From Sutcliffiella sp. FSL R7-0096 (lineage in GTDB: Bacteria > Bacillota > Bacilli > Bacillales > Bacillaceae_I), in assembly GCF_038595065.1 (NCBI RefSeq), contig NZ_CP152003.1, positions 3,018,001-3,082,000 of the forward strand: a stretch of 64,000 nt of DNA, in the 5' to 3' direction. This document shows positions 47,306 to 56,912 of the stretch, piece by piece. Position numbers and translations under genes: made by a program. The notes beneath the pieces were generated by a model. It was not told where the DNA came from and made no database searches. It saw only the letters and a list, made by a program, of their open reading frames with translations. Every line of letters starts with the position of its first letter. The first letter of the stretch is position 1.

Positions 47306-47614
47306 TGGTTTTATGTTCCTATTGCGATGCAGGAGATTCTGTCAATACCATTTGTAACTCTTCGATTTGATACGAATATTCTTTAGCCTAACTTATTGAT
47401 TATTCGCATTCTAATATTTCCATCACTTATTCGAGAATAATGTCCAGATACACAAAAGACGCGTTTCTCAATACAAACTCCCTTCTGAGGATAAAAACTT
47501 TGAGTTTAGCCTTTATTGTAAAGAATTTAAAATTTCAATCTTGCTGAAGCAATAACTCTATAAATAAAATCGTTGTATTAACTAATGTAGATATTAAAGA
47601 ATGGAGAAGAGAAA

Positions 47615-47961
47615 ATGTATTGTAAACAACTCAAGTATTACCAGCGATAGTTCATCCTACTAAATGTTGCATGCGCACACTTACAACAACATCATTCTCA
47701 AATACATCCAGCCCACACAAATATCGTTAATCATACGAATGTACAGAATCAACATTAGCAAATCAAACAACCGGTCAAGATATTTATATGGGGCATGGAC
47801 CAAGTGTAGCAGGTGCGTATATGCCGGGAGCAATGCCATGACAGGTAGCAGGTGAGTATATACCAGAGCAAGCAGCAGGTGCTTATTCACCCATGAAGCC
47901 AGCAACAGGTTATGGTGGTGCTTGTTGTCATTCAAGTTATAGGAAGGGATTTTTTCGTTAA
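47615..47961 (+). pseudogene. CotD-like spore coat protein remnant
   Basis: Pieces of a His-rich coat protein are readable in several frames: after one missing base, MYCKPTQVLPAIVHPTKCC; then IHPAHTNIVNHTNVQNQH; then YMGHGPSVAGAYMPGAMP and AAGAYSPMKPATGYGGACC. At least two frameshifts and two stops are present. GTGGAGAAG-like site precedes the ATG. A terminator follows. Similar to B. subtilis CotD (IVHPTHCC, HIHPQHTTNVNHQ), from memory. Confidence 0.7.
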
Positions 47962-47979
47962 TTCATAACTTCTTAATGG

Positions 47980-48031
47980 AAAAGGTCGAGTAGGCTCATG
48001 ATGAAATACTTTTGTCTACTCGACCTTTTTC
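47980..48031 (+). terminator. Terminator after cotD-like remnant
   Basis: AAAGGTCGAGTAG and CTACTCGACCTTT pair, followed by TTCAAG. A 13-bp perfect stem. Confidence 0.8.
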
Positions 48032-48044
48032 AAGCGAGATCACT

Positions 48045-48106
48045 AAATGACCCCTTAAATAATATATAGCACAATTCTTGCTACAGAATTGCGCTATATA
48101 TTATAG
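48045..48106 (+). repeat. Long-stem palindromic repeat variant PR7
   Basis: The left block AAATGACCCCTTAAAT is followed by arms AATATATAGC-CAATTCT and AGAATTG-GCTATATATT, which pair over 17 bp with one A/C mismatch, loop TGCTAC. It keeps the family's AATTGCGC core but the stem has been extended. Confidence 0.65.
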
Positions 48107-48251
48107 TAAACTGAGAACAAGGTAAGATTTCATGTGGAGGATAAGTAGGATGTTACTGTCTACCTTAATCTTATTATTACGAAGAAAAGATATTTCCATG
48201 AATTGATGAATAAAAAATACATGCACGAATATTGATGCTCGTTAATTTTTC

Positions 48252-48272
48252 TTCAATAAAAGCGCCCGATCG
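48252..48272 (+). repeat. Half repeat PR8
   Basis: TTCAATAAAAGCGCCCGATC: the right block of the palindromic family without the left arm. Confidence 0.5.
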
Positions 48273-48279
48273 TATTATA

Positions 48280-48322
48280 AGGTCAACCGGAAGTATTATA
48301 TTCTGGTTGACCAATTTTTTAT
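48280..48322 (+). terminator. Terminator-like hairpin before the IS110 relic
   Basis: GGTCAACC and GGTTGACC pair around an AT-rich loop, followed by AATTTTTTAT. Confidence 0.7.
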
Positions 48323-48329
48323 AGGTTAT

Positions 48330-48520
48330 TCTTTAGGTAGTCGGGGTAGGACGTAAGCGCCCGTGGGACCTGATCCCGTCCGTAATAATGTCTACCCCCT
48401 ACTTGTAGAAACATGTTTGAGGCTGGTTGGGGCACAGACCCCGAATAACAAGCGAAGCTATGACACTACAAGATAGACAGGGGCTACCGACAAATCTACT
48501 AATAGGAGACGTGATAATTT
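48330..48520 (+). ncRNA. Possible IS110 bridge-RNA region
   Basis: About 190 bp of structured non-coding DNA lie directly before the IS110 recombinase. GGGGTAG-GACG (48343-48353) pairs with CGTC (48377-48380) and CTACCCC (48392-48398), giving a stem with large internal loops, and further short stems (GGGG/CCCC at 48431-48443) follow. Position in the left non-coding end and looped stems fit the bridge RNA that guides IS110-family recombinases. Not proven. Confidence 0.45.
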
Positions 48521-49717
48521 ATGGATCCAGTGATTGGCCTGGATGTTGCAAAAGGAGAAAGCCAAGTTCAAGCTTTCCTGGCAAGAAAGCAACCTTTCGG
48601 GAAGACCTTTAAGTTTAAGCATGATACCAATGGTATGGGTGATTTTTTTATGTTTTACAAAGAAGTGGAATTACATGCAGAATCTAAACCGGTTGTTGTG
48701 TTTGAGTCTACAGGGCACTATCATGAACCAATTTTACAGTATTTTGAGGAAAGAAAGATTACTTACTACTTAGTGAATCCAGTAGTTTCTTACGAAACGA
48801 AAAAAGTAGTCTTCGAAAAGTAAAGTCAGACCCTGCCGATGCGAAACACCTGTGTGAAATGTATTACAAAGAGGACTTAGTAGCTTATAAACGGGAAATG
48901 TGTACAAACAATGAATTTGAGAAATTTATGTAGACAACACGATTCTCTAACACGTAACTATGTACAACTGAAACTTCAGTTCCAAACGATAATGGATCAA
49001 GTATTCCCTGAGTATAAATTAGTTTATAGTAATTTATACTCACCTCTTTCCTTAAGAACGTTACGCCTCTATCCTACTTCTCATGAAGTATTAAAGATTC
49101 CAACGGATGAGCTAGCCAAGGAGATGCATGGACTAGGAGGAAAGAGATCGTATGGTTGGTTTTATGAAAAGGCTTTGAAGTTAAAAGAAGCAGCCGAACG
49201 AAATCCCTTTAAGAAAACGTTGTATCAAAGCCATTTGGTTACACTAAAAATGTATATTCAAATGATTCTTCAACAACGAGAGTTTTTGAACGTACTAGAG
49301 CAGGAGATAGAGACGTTAGCGAAGCAGTTTGAGGAGTAAGAGATTCTTACATCCATCCCTGGAGTAGGTACCAAAATTGTAGCCACTCTAATTTCTGAAA
49401 TAGGTGATATCACACAATTTAGTCATCCCAAGAAACTAGTAGCCTATGCAGGAATTGATCCAAGGGTATTCCAATCTGGTAAGTTTACGGCTACGATAAA
49501 CCGGATAACCAAAAGAGGATCTACGAAGCTACGTCAGACCCTCTATACAGCTGTTCAGTGCGGACTCACCAACAACCGTAATGTGAAAATTCGAGAGTAT
49601 TATGACAAAAAAAGAAGTGAGGGCAAGCCTCACAAAGTAGCCATCATAGCTTGCGCCAACAAGCTATTGCATTGGATTTATGCCATATTAAAGCATAAAC
49701 AAAAATATACCGCATAA
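48521..49717 (+). pseudogene. IS110 family recombinase, decayed
   Basis: The DEDD domain starts with DPVIGLDVAKGESQVQAFLA, continues KVKSDPADAKHLCEMYYKED in another frame, and the C-terminal domain reads LTSIPGVGTKIVATLISEIG and ITKRGSTKLRQTLYTA, with the likely catalytic Ser. Frames shift near 48800 (A run) and near 48900, and TAA at 49337 interrupts FEE-EILTS. About 398 codons if repaired, the usual IS110 size, so it is dead now. It marks earlier transposition into this accessory region. Confidence 0.9.
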
Positions 49718-49748
49718 AACCATACAAATAATTACAAATCTTACAAAA

Positions 49749-49779
49749 ACTTCAATAGTGGTTATTGAAGCTTCTTTGT
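49749..49779 (+). terminator. Terminator-like hairpin after IS110 relic
   Basis: CTTCAATA and TATTGAAG pair around GTGGT, followed by CTTCTTTG. Confidence 0.55.
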
Positions 49780-49884
49780 GATGCTCATTTTCATTATAGC
49801 ATCTTTAATCTAGTATGATTACTTAAAAAGTATTGACTTATATTAGCTGGTATTATGGAAAAACACGATATTGTAACTTTTGTT

Positions 49885-50256
49885 TTAATTTAGCAATAAC
49901 TCTTCTAAATCTTCGAATTTATTTGTTCTAAGAACTATCCCTTTATTGTCAAAAACAAAAATTTCAGGGAACTCATTTAAAGATAAGACTTCTTTATAAT
50001 CAAAATCATGGGATGAATTCTCATCTACAATTATGTACGATAAGGAAGGAACTTTATCCCATAATTTATTTGCATCCATTAAATCATTATTTATTCTTTG
50101 TTGAAACTCTCCAGAAGTCGATTTATCATCAAAAATCACAATACTATACTTACCTTCAACTTCAGATTTCAATTTACTAACTACTCTTTCCTCTTCAGAA
50201 GAACAACCTATTAATATGAAAATTAAACTTAATATTATCGCTATATTCTTTTTCAA
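49885..50256 (-). CDS. Putative lipoprotein
   Basis: 123 residues with a lipobox LIGC (Cys at 18). The rest has a thioredoxin-like feel (KYSIVIFDDKSTSGEFQQRI, EIFVFDNKGIVLRTNKFEDL) but no CxxC. I do not recognise a family. The gap to its right (50257-50863) holds only repeat traces. Confidence 0.65.
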   Translation of the reverse strand: MKKNIAIILSLIFILIGCSSEEERVVSKLKSEVEGKYSIVIFDDKSTSGEFQQRINNDLMDANKLWDKVPSLSYIIVDENSSHDFDYKEVLSLNEFPEIFVFDNKGIVLRTNKFEDLEELLLN

Positions 50257-50821
50257 ATTTCGCCCTCCTCAACAAATACTTAGACACAAATTCCAAAATA
50301 CTTATTGAAGTAATCTGCCCTTTTCTTAAGTATAGAGCTCTCCCGCTATGCTGTATTCACTCCTAAATAATTGAGTTAAAATGTTAATATCTTTGAAATA
50401 TAAAACTCATCATAAAAGCTTCCATCTATTGTTTGTAGCAAGAACATTGTAACGTTTGTAAATCATTCTTACAAAAACTTTAAATGGATGATTTCTTGTT
50501 TTTCCTAATAACTATTAACTAAAGAGAAAATGAGTCGATTTCCTAAAAGTTTACGAGAAATCAATTTTTTATTTTTTTGTTCAACCTAACGCTCCGCTGG
50601 GCAATTACAATTTGGACGGAATCCAAATGAACAGTCTATAAGAATTTCATTTTGCCTCATTGAACAATCTTTTCTTCGTGTTCCTGTATTTCCCCAAAGG
50701 TCTTTTCTTCTTTGAATAGAGTTATGGAATATACATTCTACTTAATGGAAAAGGACAATGCATTTAAGCCTATTTACTAAGTCCTCTATCCCAAAATAAG
50801 CGTTAATCCTTTATAGATTTA
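50257..50821. other. Intergenic region with repeat traces
   Basis: About 560 bp, AT-rich, no gene. AGTATAGAGCTCTCCCGC near 50329-50346 recalls the second-type repeat and CCAAAATAAGCGTTAATCC near 50791-50809 is the left half of the palindromic family. Confidence 0.45.
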
Positions 50822-50860
50822 AATGGGTACAGGTCCCGCGGGACACGGGACCCGTACCTA
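50822..50860 (-). terminator. Terminator of the sodium symporter gene
   Basis: GGTACGGGTCCCG and CGGGACCTGTACC pair around TGTCCCG, 4 bp past the stop. The T-tract is weak (CCATTTAAA). Confidence 0.55.
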
Positions 50861-50863
50861 CGT

Positions 50864-52204
50864 TTAAATCACACCCACCACATTCAAAAACACAACCACA
50901 ATCACAACCGGAACAACATACCTCATCAACAGGTACCACAACGAAAATAAGCCATTTAACCCTTTGGACCCTTGGATAACCTCACTTCTAAGGATGTCCT
51001 TCTTTAACTTATATGAAACGAAAATCGATATGAGTAAGGCACCTACAGGCATCAGGATGTTGCTGACCAGAAAATCGGCGCTGTCGAATACCGTTTTCCC
51101 GAAGATGGTGACGTCTCCCAACACACTATAGGATAGGGCGGATGGAATGCCGATAAGGAAGATTCCAAATCCCGTCAACCAGGCCGCTTTACTTCTTCTG
51201 CCGCCTTTGTTCTTAGTCAGTGCTGCCACGACAATTTCCAGCATCGAAAAGGCCGAAGTAAGGGTGGCAAATAGAAATAGAGCCAGAAATAGAAACAGAA
51301 ATACATTCCCGAACATTATCTGGTCAAATACAGACGGTAGTACGATAAACAACAAGCCAGGTCCTTCCGCCGGCTCAGATCCCAAGGAGAAAACCGCTGG
51401 AAAAATGGCAAGGCCTGCAAGGATGGAGATGAACAGATTCACCCCGACAACTGAAACAGCCGGTTGCACAAGGCTCTCTTCTTTCGATAGATAGGAGCTA
51501 TAGGTCACCATCACCGATACCCCGACACTTAAGGAGAAAAATGACTGCCCCATCGCAAACAGCACGCTTTCTGCAGTAATATTTGAAAAGTCAGGGTATA
51601 AAAAGAACGAGACACCCTCCATTGCATTGTCTAGCGATAGTGAGCGAACTATTAACACGATGAATAAAATAAATAAAGCAGGCATCATGATTTTATTCAT
51701 CTTCTCGATACCATTCTGTACACCTTTAGCCACCACGAGAATAGTCAAAAGCAAGAATGCACCTTGTGCAGCAACCGCCGCGATCGGATTGGACACCGCT
51801 TCCGTAAATAGTCCTTCATAACCGCCGGCAAAACTACCCATCATTCCTGTTACCCCATAGAATAAGTACTGGACAATCCAGCCTCCGATCACACTATAAA
51901 ATGACAACAGTATAAAGCAGGTAAACACGCCAAGATACCCAATCCAATGCCATTTCGTTCCTGGTGCAATCTCCTTGTAGGCAGACACCGCTTCCTTCCC
52001 TGTGCTCCTTCCGATGATAAACTCACCAAGCAAAAGGGGAAAACCAATCAACACGGAAAATAGTAAAAATAAAAGGATAAATGCCCCACCGCCGCTCACA
52101 CCAGTTACATACGGTAGCTTCCAAATCGCCCCAAGACCAATTGCAGACCCTGCAGACGCCAAAACAAATCCCAACTTCGATGACCATTGCTCTTGCTGCA
52201 TCAT
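50864..52204 (-). CDS. Sodium-dependent amino-acid transporter (NSS/SNF family)
   Basis: 446 residues with 11-12 membrane helices. [29 protein letters not shown] at the start is the NSS helix 1 with its unwound sodium/substrate site, and [20 protein letters not shown] is helix 3. ATG 52204 has GGGAGG 5 nt upstream. A T-box leader precedes it, with an apparent UUC specifier, so the likely substrate is phenylalanine or another aromatic amino acid. Substrate is inference. Confidence 0.93.
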   Translation of the reverse strand: MMQQEQWSSKLGFVLASAGSAIGLGAIWKLPYVTGVSGGGAFILLFLLFSVLIGFPLLLGEFIIGRSTGKEAVSAYKEIAPGTKWHWIGYLGVFTCFILLSFYSVIGGWIVQYLFYGVTGMMGSFAGGYEGLFTEAVSNPIAAVAAQGAFLLLTILVVAKGVQNGIEKMNKIMMPALFILFIVLIVRSLSLDNAMEGVSFFLYPDFSNITAESVLFAMGQSFFSLSVGVSVMVTYSSYLSKEESLVQPAVSVVGVNLFISILAGLAIFPAVFSLGSEPAEGPGLLFIVLPSVFDQIMFGNVFLFLFLALFLFATLTSAFSMLEIVVAALTKNKGGRRSKAAWLTGFGIFLIGIPSALSYSVLGDVTIFGKTVFDSADFLVSNILMPVGALLISIFVSYKLKKDILRSEVIQGSKGLNGLFSLWYLLMRYVVPVVIVVVFLNVVGVI

Positions 52205-52229
52205 GAATTCCTCCCAAAATAAAAGACTA

Positions 52230-52497
52230 TAACACAAAAAAGCCGCACGTTTTCCGAAGGGACGTGACTAATTCACGCGGTACCACCCTTCTTGAAAGCA
52301 TGCGACTTTCCACTCTAATTGTAACGGCTGAACACCGCTTTGCCGATTTGCGTACGCAGGCAAAGAAAAGCTCCAAGATTGAAATTCCTCTTACCTTTGT
52401 ACCGGACTTTCACCAACCGCCGGCTCTCTACAACAGGGAGATAAGACTTAATAGATTCTCTTCATAGCTTCATTTCAATATGCTTTTAAAAGTATTA
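52230..52497 (-). promoter_or_regulatory. T-box riboswitch, probable Phe specifier
   Basis: On the minus strand: AGAGAGCCGGCGGTTGGTG (stem I distal part), GAATTTCAATCTTGGAGC with specifier TTC by alignment to the usual GAA-N-codon-purine spacing, and the T-box AAGGGTGGTACCGCG followed by CACGTCCCTT and GCGGCTTTTTT. Uncharged tRNA-Phe would be expected to promote read-through into the symporter gene. Specifier call rests on spacing only. Confidence 0.9.
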
Positions 52498-52503
52498 AGT
52501 GTG

Positions 52504-52533
52504 ATTATAGTATGCAAGGTATTAGATAGTCAA
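52504..52533 (-). promoter_or_regulatory. Sigma-A promoter of the T-box leader
   Basis: TTGACT (52528-52533) and TATAAT (52504-52509) are 18 bp apart on the minus strand and place the transcription start near 52497. Confidence 0.8.
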
Positions 52534-52662
52534 TTAGAATTTTTCAGCCATTCATGATTATTTCATAGAAAATGCAATTATTATTCGATATTCCGTGCAA
52601 GCTTTGCTCGATATAATGTAATTACATATTTATAACATATTTTGTGAATGGAGGTGATTGGC

Positions 52663-53016
52663 ATGTCGGAACAGCTGTTTATCGGAGGCGTATTTGTTAC
52701 AGGACTGCTCTGCTTTTTCCATCCATGTATTCTTCCACTTCTGCCTGTGTATACCGCGTACTTGTCCGGGTCCAACGTTTTGGATCATGCAACTAGACCA
52801 ACTATCCGTTTGGGACCAATCCGGCTACAGCTGGTTCTATTGCTAAGGACACTATTGTTTGTGCTGGGCTTATCGACCGTGTTCATAATGCTCGGATTCG
52901 GTTCAGGTGTATTTGGCAGGCTGGCTACAAATCCGCAGTTCATTGCTATCTGTGGCGCAATTGTGATTGTATTTAGCATCCATCGGCTTTTCTTTCCTCT
53001 TTTCAGTTTATATTAG
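52663..53016 (+). pseudogene. Truncated CcdA/DsbD-type membrane protein
   Basis: 117 residues with three membrane helices. GVFVTGLLCFFHPCILPLLP, with the Cys pair LLC...HPC, and RTLLFVLGLSTVFIMLGFGS are typical of CcdA. Full-length CcdA has about 235 residues and six helices; here the frame ends in FPLFSLY after helix 3. GGAGGTG precedes ATG 52663 by 6 nt. Likely a 3'-truncated remnant. Confidence 0.75.
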
Positions 53017-53150
53017 CTTAAGTGAAAATACTCACAATTTCTTTGCATTTTCTGCCCTGTAGCTTTATCTACAAAATTAAGAACAGTTGTGCAAGATCAA
53101 AGTTTGGACTCCGGCCTTTAGTTTGTTTCATTTAGATTAACGAGACAAGA

Positions 53151-53831
53151 TTAATCTAATGATTTATAGTGGTGTAAAACAATGTCTTCCAGTCCTTCAA
53201 CGTGTTTTCTAGGAGCATTTATCATCCCTTCCATTCCATAAATAATATTCCTTAAATACTCGCCAAACACTAGGGACTTATTCCTCTCATTTAGCATCCA
53301 GTTATCTCTCTTTATAGTCGTTTGGCCATCAAAACTTGTATCAAAAGGATACGATATAAATCTAATATTCGGCGGGAGATATTTTAATAAAGTACGGTAC
53401 TGCCTACCCGTAGCGATACTTTTACAAACAAATAACAAGCTATTTATTGATGTAAAATCAAATATTTTCTTGGCTTCTGTTACATTTGCAATTGAGTGCA
53501 TAGATGAAGTTTCATAGCAAATAACTTCTTTAGGAACACCATTTTCAAGTAAGTTCTTAACAATGACCTCAGCTTCTGAGAAACCTATATTATCCCATTC
53601 AGGATGTCGCATATTTGATAAACTACTTCCTCCAGTTGCAATAATACAGTCACCTAAACCTTTTTGATAAGCTTCTAAAGGTTTCTTCCAATTACCAGGG
53701 TGTGAACCTCCAAACACAAATATTGCATCGCATTTTATAGGCTCAACCTCTTTCCAAAACACTATTTCCGTTATCTCGTCAATTTGTTTATCTGTTAGCT
53801 TAGGAACTTCAGGATATTTAGGTATTCCCAC
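53151..53831 (-). CDS. YdcF/DUF218 family protein
   Basis: 226 residues. CDAIFVFGGSHPGNWKKPLEA near 33, IIATGGSSLSNM near 62, FSEAEVIVKNLLENGVPKEVI near 84 and ETSSMHSIANVTEAKKIF near 107 follow the YdcF pattern. GTG 53831 is favoured because GGGGG precedes it by 6 nt. Probably binds a nucleotide or SAM-like ligand; function unknown. Confidence 0.82.
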   Translation of the reverse strand: MGIPKYPEVPKLTDKQIDEITEIVFWKEVEPIKCDAIFVFGGSHPGNWKKPLEAYQKGLGDCIIATGGSSLSNMRHPEWDNIGFSEAEVIVKNLLENGVPKEVICYETSSMHSIANVTEAKKIFDFTSINSLLFVCKSIATGRQYRTLLKYLPPNIRFISYPFDTSFDGQTTIKRDNWMLNERNKSLVFGEYLRNIIYGMEGMINAPRKHVEGLEDIVLHHYKSLD

Positions 53832-53924
53832 AACGTACCCCCTTTTACATAATGAACTCAAAACAATCTTTACTACATCATCTCAAATTTCCATTATTTC
53901 CACAATAAGTTAGTTTAGGTAAAC

Positions 53925-53976
53925 TAGCCTCAAAAAAAAAAGAGCGCTGATCCTTAAAAGGTTCGCGCCCGATTAT
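53925..53976 (+). repeat. Palindromic repeat PR9
   Basis: TAGCCTCAAAAAAAAAAGAG, GCGCTGATCCTT, short loop, GGTTCGCGCCCGATTATG. It lies 66 bp left of the NUDIX gene's stop. CCACAATAAGTTAGTTTAGG just before it recurs before PR3 as CCACAATAAGTTATTC. Confidence 0.9.
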
Positions 53977-54041
53977 GGAATAAAGATAACACTGGAAAAT
54001 CCGCTGTACGATCCTAACTTCTACTTTCTTTATTTAAAGTG

Positions 54042-54506
54042 TTATAGTTTATGCTCTTCGATTAAGTCAATATTTCTCTTATTTAATGCATAACCCTGAA
54101 TTTGCTTTCCAATATCTGCGTATAGTTGAATATCTTCTAGTTGTGATAATGGTAACCATTTTATAGCAGTTTGATTAGGGTCTGGATTTTCTGGCATTCT
54201 TGCAACTGATCCACTTTTTAATGTACACTCAAACATCATAACTAAAGTATGGATAGGCCCAAATTTTTCAGAATTCAAGTGTGGTGCATACTCATAAACA
54301 AAGGCTAATGGTCCCACTTCAACATCAACACTCGCTTCTTCCATGGCTTCTCTTTTTACAGTATCTATAATGTACTCATTAGGTTCAACCCCTCCAGCTG
54401 GTAAATCATAAACCACACCTCTGACTGGATCGTTATATTCCGTTAATAAAATTCTACCATTTTCAATTATAATTGCTCCTGCTCTAACCCTTATGTGGTA
54501 CGCCAT
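54042..54506 (-). CDS. NUDIX hydrolase
   Basis: 154 residues. The Nudix box is GGVEPNEYIIDTVKREAMEE near 37-56, matching Gx5Ex7REUxEE. ADP-ribose pyrophosphatase-like overall (YDLPAGGVEP). AGGAAAT precedes the ATG. Substrate unknown. Confidence 0.92.
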   Translation of the reverse strand: MAYHIRVRAGAIIIENGRILLTEYNDPVRGVVYDLPAGGVEPNEYIIDTVKREAMEEASVDVEVGPLAFVYEYAPHLNSEKFGPIHTLVMMFECTLKSGSVARMPENPDPNQTAIKWLPLSQLEDIQLYADIGKQIQGYALNKRNIDLIEEHKL

Positions 54507-54609
54507 TTTTTATTTCCTTTCTTTTTACTCTTTTAACTCATCTACTCAATTCTCAAGTACGTAAAGATATTCTGCAATCGCTCCTAAATTGTAGAATTTT
54601 ACAATTTTG

Positions 54610-55203
54610 TTAAGCTGAGAAATCATTAATTATTTCTACCACTTCAATTTCACCGTTAATTAAAAGTTCAGGAAGGTCATTGTTTATTTTACCACTCCAA
54701 TATTCTCTCGCTTGTTCAATCTTTTTTGCGAAAGGGACCCCATCCTCTCTAGGTAATAGGTTTCCATCACCCTCAAAAGAGTTTCCTAAAACTTTGAGTT
54801 TAACAACTTGCAATACTTGTCGATTGTAAGATTCAAAAATGTCTTTCCATTTTAGAGCTTCTTCATAACTTCTTGTTGCATATAAACAGGATAATCTTGA
54901 AGGATATTCAGGAAATTCTTGTAACCTGACCATTTCCACTACTACTTCTCTGATAGCTCTGATTGTTTGACCTATATACTTGATGGCGACTTCACCATTT
55001 TCACTATTCAAGTTTAAGCCCTCACTAGTATAATGTCCGTTAATAATTTTTATAAAGTCCTCACCAGTTGAATTCAATTGTTCCTTTTCAAAAAAGAAGC
55101 TATATAAGGTGTTTTTTTGGTTCTTATCAAAGTTAATTTTCTGACCAAGGCTCATTTTCTTCCTCGTAACAATGTGGTAAACATAAAATTCTTTATCTTT
55201 CAT
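54610..55203 (-). CDS. DUF2441-like protein
   Basis: 197 residues. [20 protein letters not shown] at the start, [19 protein letters not shown] near 109 and [20 protein letters not shown] near 146 match the DUF2441 pattern known to me from Bacillus. Function unknown. No membrane segment or signal. Confidence 0.75.
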   Translation of the reverse strand: MKDKEFYVYHIVTRKKMSLGQKINFDKNQKNTLYSFFFEKEQLNSTGEDFIKIINGHYTSEGLNLNSENGEVAIKYIGQTIRAIREVVVEMVRLQEFPEYPSRLSCLYATRSYEEALKWKDIFESYNRQVLQVVKLKVLGNSFEGDGNLLPREDGVPFAKKIEQAREYWSGKINNDLPELLINGEIEVVEIINDFSA

Positions 55204-55325
55204 TTTCCTGTCCCCTATTTGTACACATTATTTAGATTTGTAATACACTCTTTAATTTATTTAACCCGTTTGTTTAATTCCAATTATTTCATAACCTGAT
55301 AATCCCTACAATATGAAATTCTCTT

Positions 55326-55376
55326 TGGCCAAGATAAAAAGAGCGCTAATCCTTGTTTCAGGAAAGCGCCCGATAA
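55326..55376 (+). repeat. Palindromic repeat PR10
   Basis: TGGCCAAGATAAAAAGAG, CGCTAATCCTT, loop, AGGAAAGCGCCCGATAAT. It is 42 bp left of the stop of the NUDIX-GNAT gene. Confidence 0.9.
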
Positions 55377-55417
55377 TTGAAGATTCGACTTAATATTGAG
55401 TAGTTATTGAAATTGAA

Positions 55418-56602
55418 TTATTCGCCTTTATCAAAGCCGAGATGAACAGAGTCTGCAATCCTTTCATAGCCAATTTCCCTATAAATCTTATTTGATGTCG
55501 GATTCCTCAAATCTGTGTACAGGACGCAAAAGTTGAAGTCTTTAAGTAGTTCTTTTGATACTGCCGTAACAAGCGTCCGAGCATATCCTTTTTTGCGTTC
55601 TTCCTTTGGAGTAAAAACCAAACTAACGGTTACCCCGTTCTTTGTAGGACGTGACTTCTTCATCATAGACACTATCTTTCCTTTGTCCTCCCAAATAAAG
55701 ATCTCTTGTTCCTTTAGAAACATTGCAACACGTTTTTTTACTTGTTCGATTGGCGAAGTAGACAGTCCGGCATCATTTTCGAATGAGTTGAACCACTTCT
55801 CGATTAGTGCAGAATCACTTTCTTCCGCATAACGCCAAGAACCTGGACTATGTACAAGCATTTCATTGACCGTTTTTAAACGATACAATCCCTGGTCCAT
55901 AAGCAGTTGATGAGCCTTACCTGTTTTATCTTCCCACTTCTCCGCAACTTTGTATGCCCACTCTTTCAAACTGATGATTGAACGAAATTCAATTTTAAGT
56001 TCGACCATATTTTTTATGAAGAAATCAATTATTTCATCTAGACGGTTTTCATCGACAAAGATAATATTTAACGGATGCGGTGGTGTCATTTGGAAAAAGG
56101 CTAACACATTTCCGTCTTCCTCAATTGTTGCCATAAATGGATTCTCATAATTACCAGCTTTAATCGCTTGCAGTACACCATAAAAAAGACTGAATACATC
56201 TTCCTTTTCCAATAAAAACGACTCTATCTTTTTCTCAAAATCATGAGCATTCTCATAAACTTTAAATTTCATTTTCAACACCCTTTTAATTGTTTCTAAA
56301 TCTTCAGGATACATATGTATCAAATTATCTAATTCTAATAAAGTCTTCCAAGCAGCTTCAATTATTGTTTTATCAGGGTCATTTATCCCTACGCTCTCTC
56401 CTATTTTCTCTACTCTAAAGTAATGAGTGTTCACATTTATCCCCTTTATTACACTCTCTTTTACAAACAACCTTTCTATAACTCTAACCTCATATCCTGT
56501 TTCTTCTTTTACTTCTCTTATGCAACATTCTTCAGGTGTCTCGCCTATTTCGATTCCTCCAGATGGGACACTCCACCCAATAGAATCATTACTTCTTACC
56601 AT
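55418..56602 (-). CDS. NUDIX-GNAT fusion protein, N-terminus in another frame
   Basis: 394 residues from ATG 56602. The Nudix box (GGIEIGETPEECCIREVKEE, residues 15-34) is followed by a linker and a GNAT domain (IEKWFNSFENDAGLS, then SLVFTPKEERKKGYARTLVT near 329). The normal N-terminal strand of the Nudix fold (WGAIYIKEWHGSAAICFNE) is encoded just upstream in the same frame without a start; one more A in the A8 run at 56677-56684 would join it to ATG 56698 (MLRDVKK). So the gene is either frameshifted or misread. Substrates unknown. Confidence 0.82.
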   Translation of the reverse strand: MVRSNDSIGWSVPSGGIEIGETPEECCIREVKEETGYEVRVIERLFVKESVIKGINVNTHYFRVEKIGESVGINDPDKTIIEAAWKTLLELDNLIHMYPEDLETIKRVLKMKFKVYENAHDFEKKIESFLLEKEDVFSLFYGVLQAIKAGNYENPFMATIEEDGNVLAFFQMTPPHPLNIIFVDENRLDEIIDFFIKNMVELKIEFRSIISLKEWAYKVAEKWEDKTGKAHQLLMDQGLYRLKTVNEMLVHSPGSWRYAEESDSALIEKWFNSFENDAGLSTSPIEQVKKRVAMFLKEQEIFIWEDKGKIVSMMKKSRPTKNGVTVSLVFTPKEERKKGYARTLVTAVSKELLKDFNFCVLYTDLRNPTSNKIYREIGYERIADSVHLGFDKGE

Positions 56603-56777
56603 AAGAACTTCATTATTTTCATTAAAACAAATCGCTGCAGATCCATGCCATTCTTTTATATAAATCGCTCCCCAATTTTTTTTACATCCCTCAACATGTC
56701 AATTTCCCAAAATACTTAACTTTGTTTAATTCCAATTATTTCATAATCTAAAAATTCCTTCAATAAGATATTTACTT

Positions 56778-56829
56778 AGGCCAATATGAAAAACGAGCGC
56801 TGAACCTTGTTACAGGATAGCGCCCGATT
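56778..56829 (+). repeat. Palindromic repeat PR11
   Basis: AGGCCAATATGAAAAACGAG, CGCTGAACCTT, loop, AGGATAGCGCCCGATTG. About 84 bp left of the next gene's stop. Confidence 0.9.
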
Positions 56830-56912
56830 GCCGAAGACTCGATTTCAAGATAACTACTATACATTTCTTCAATTAAAGCTCCTATTTAGTTGAATAAGAT
56901 GGGTTATACAAA

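Noticed and set aside
47664-47935. Short ORFs on both strands (63 and 84 residues)
   Set aside because: They are frames through the cotD-like pseudogene; only the plus-strand pieces carry coat-protein similarity.
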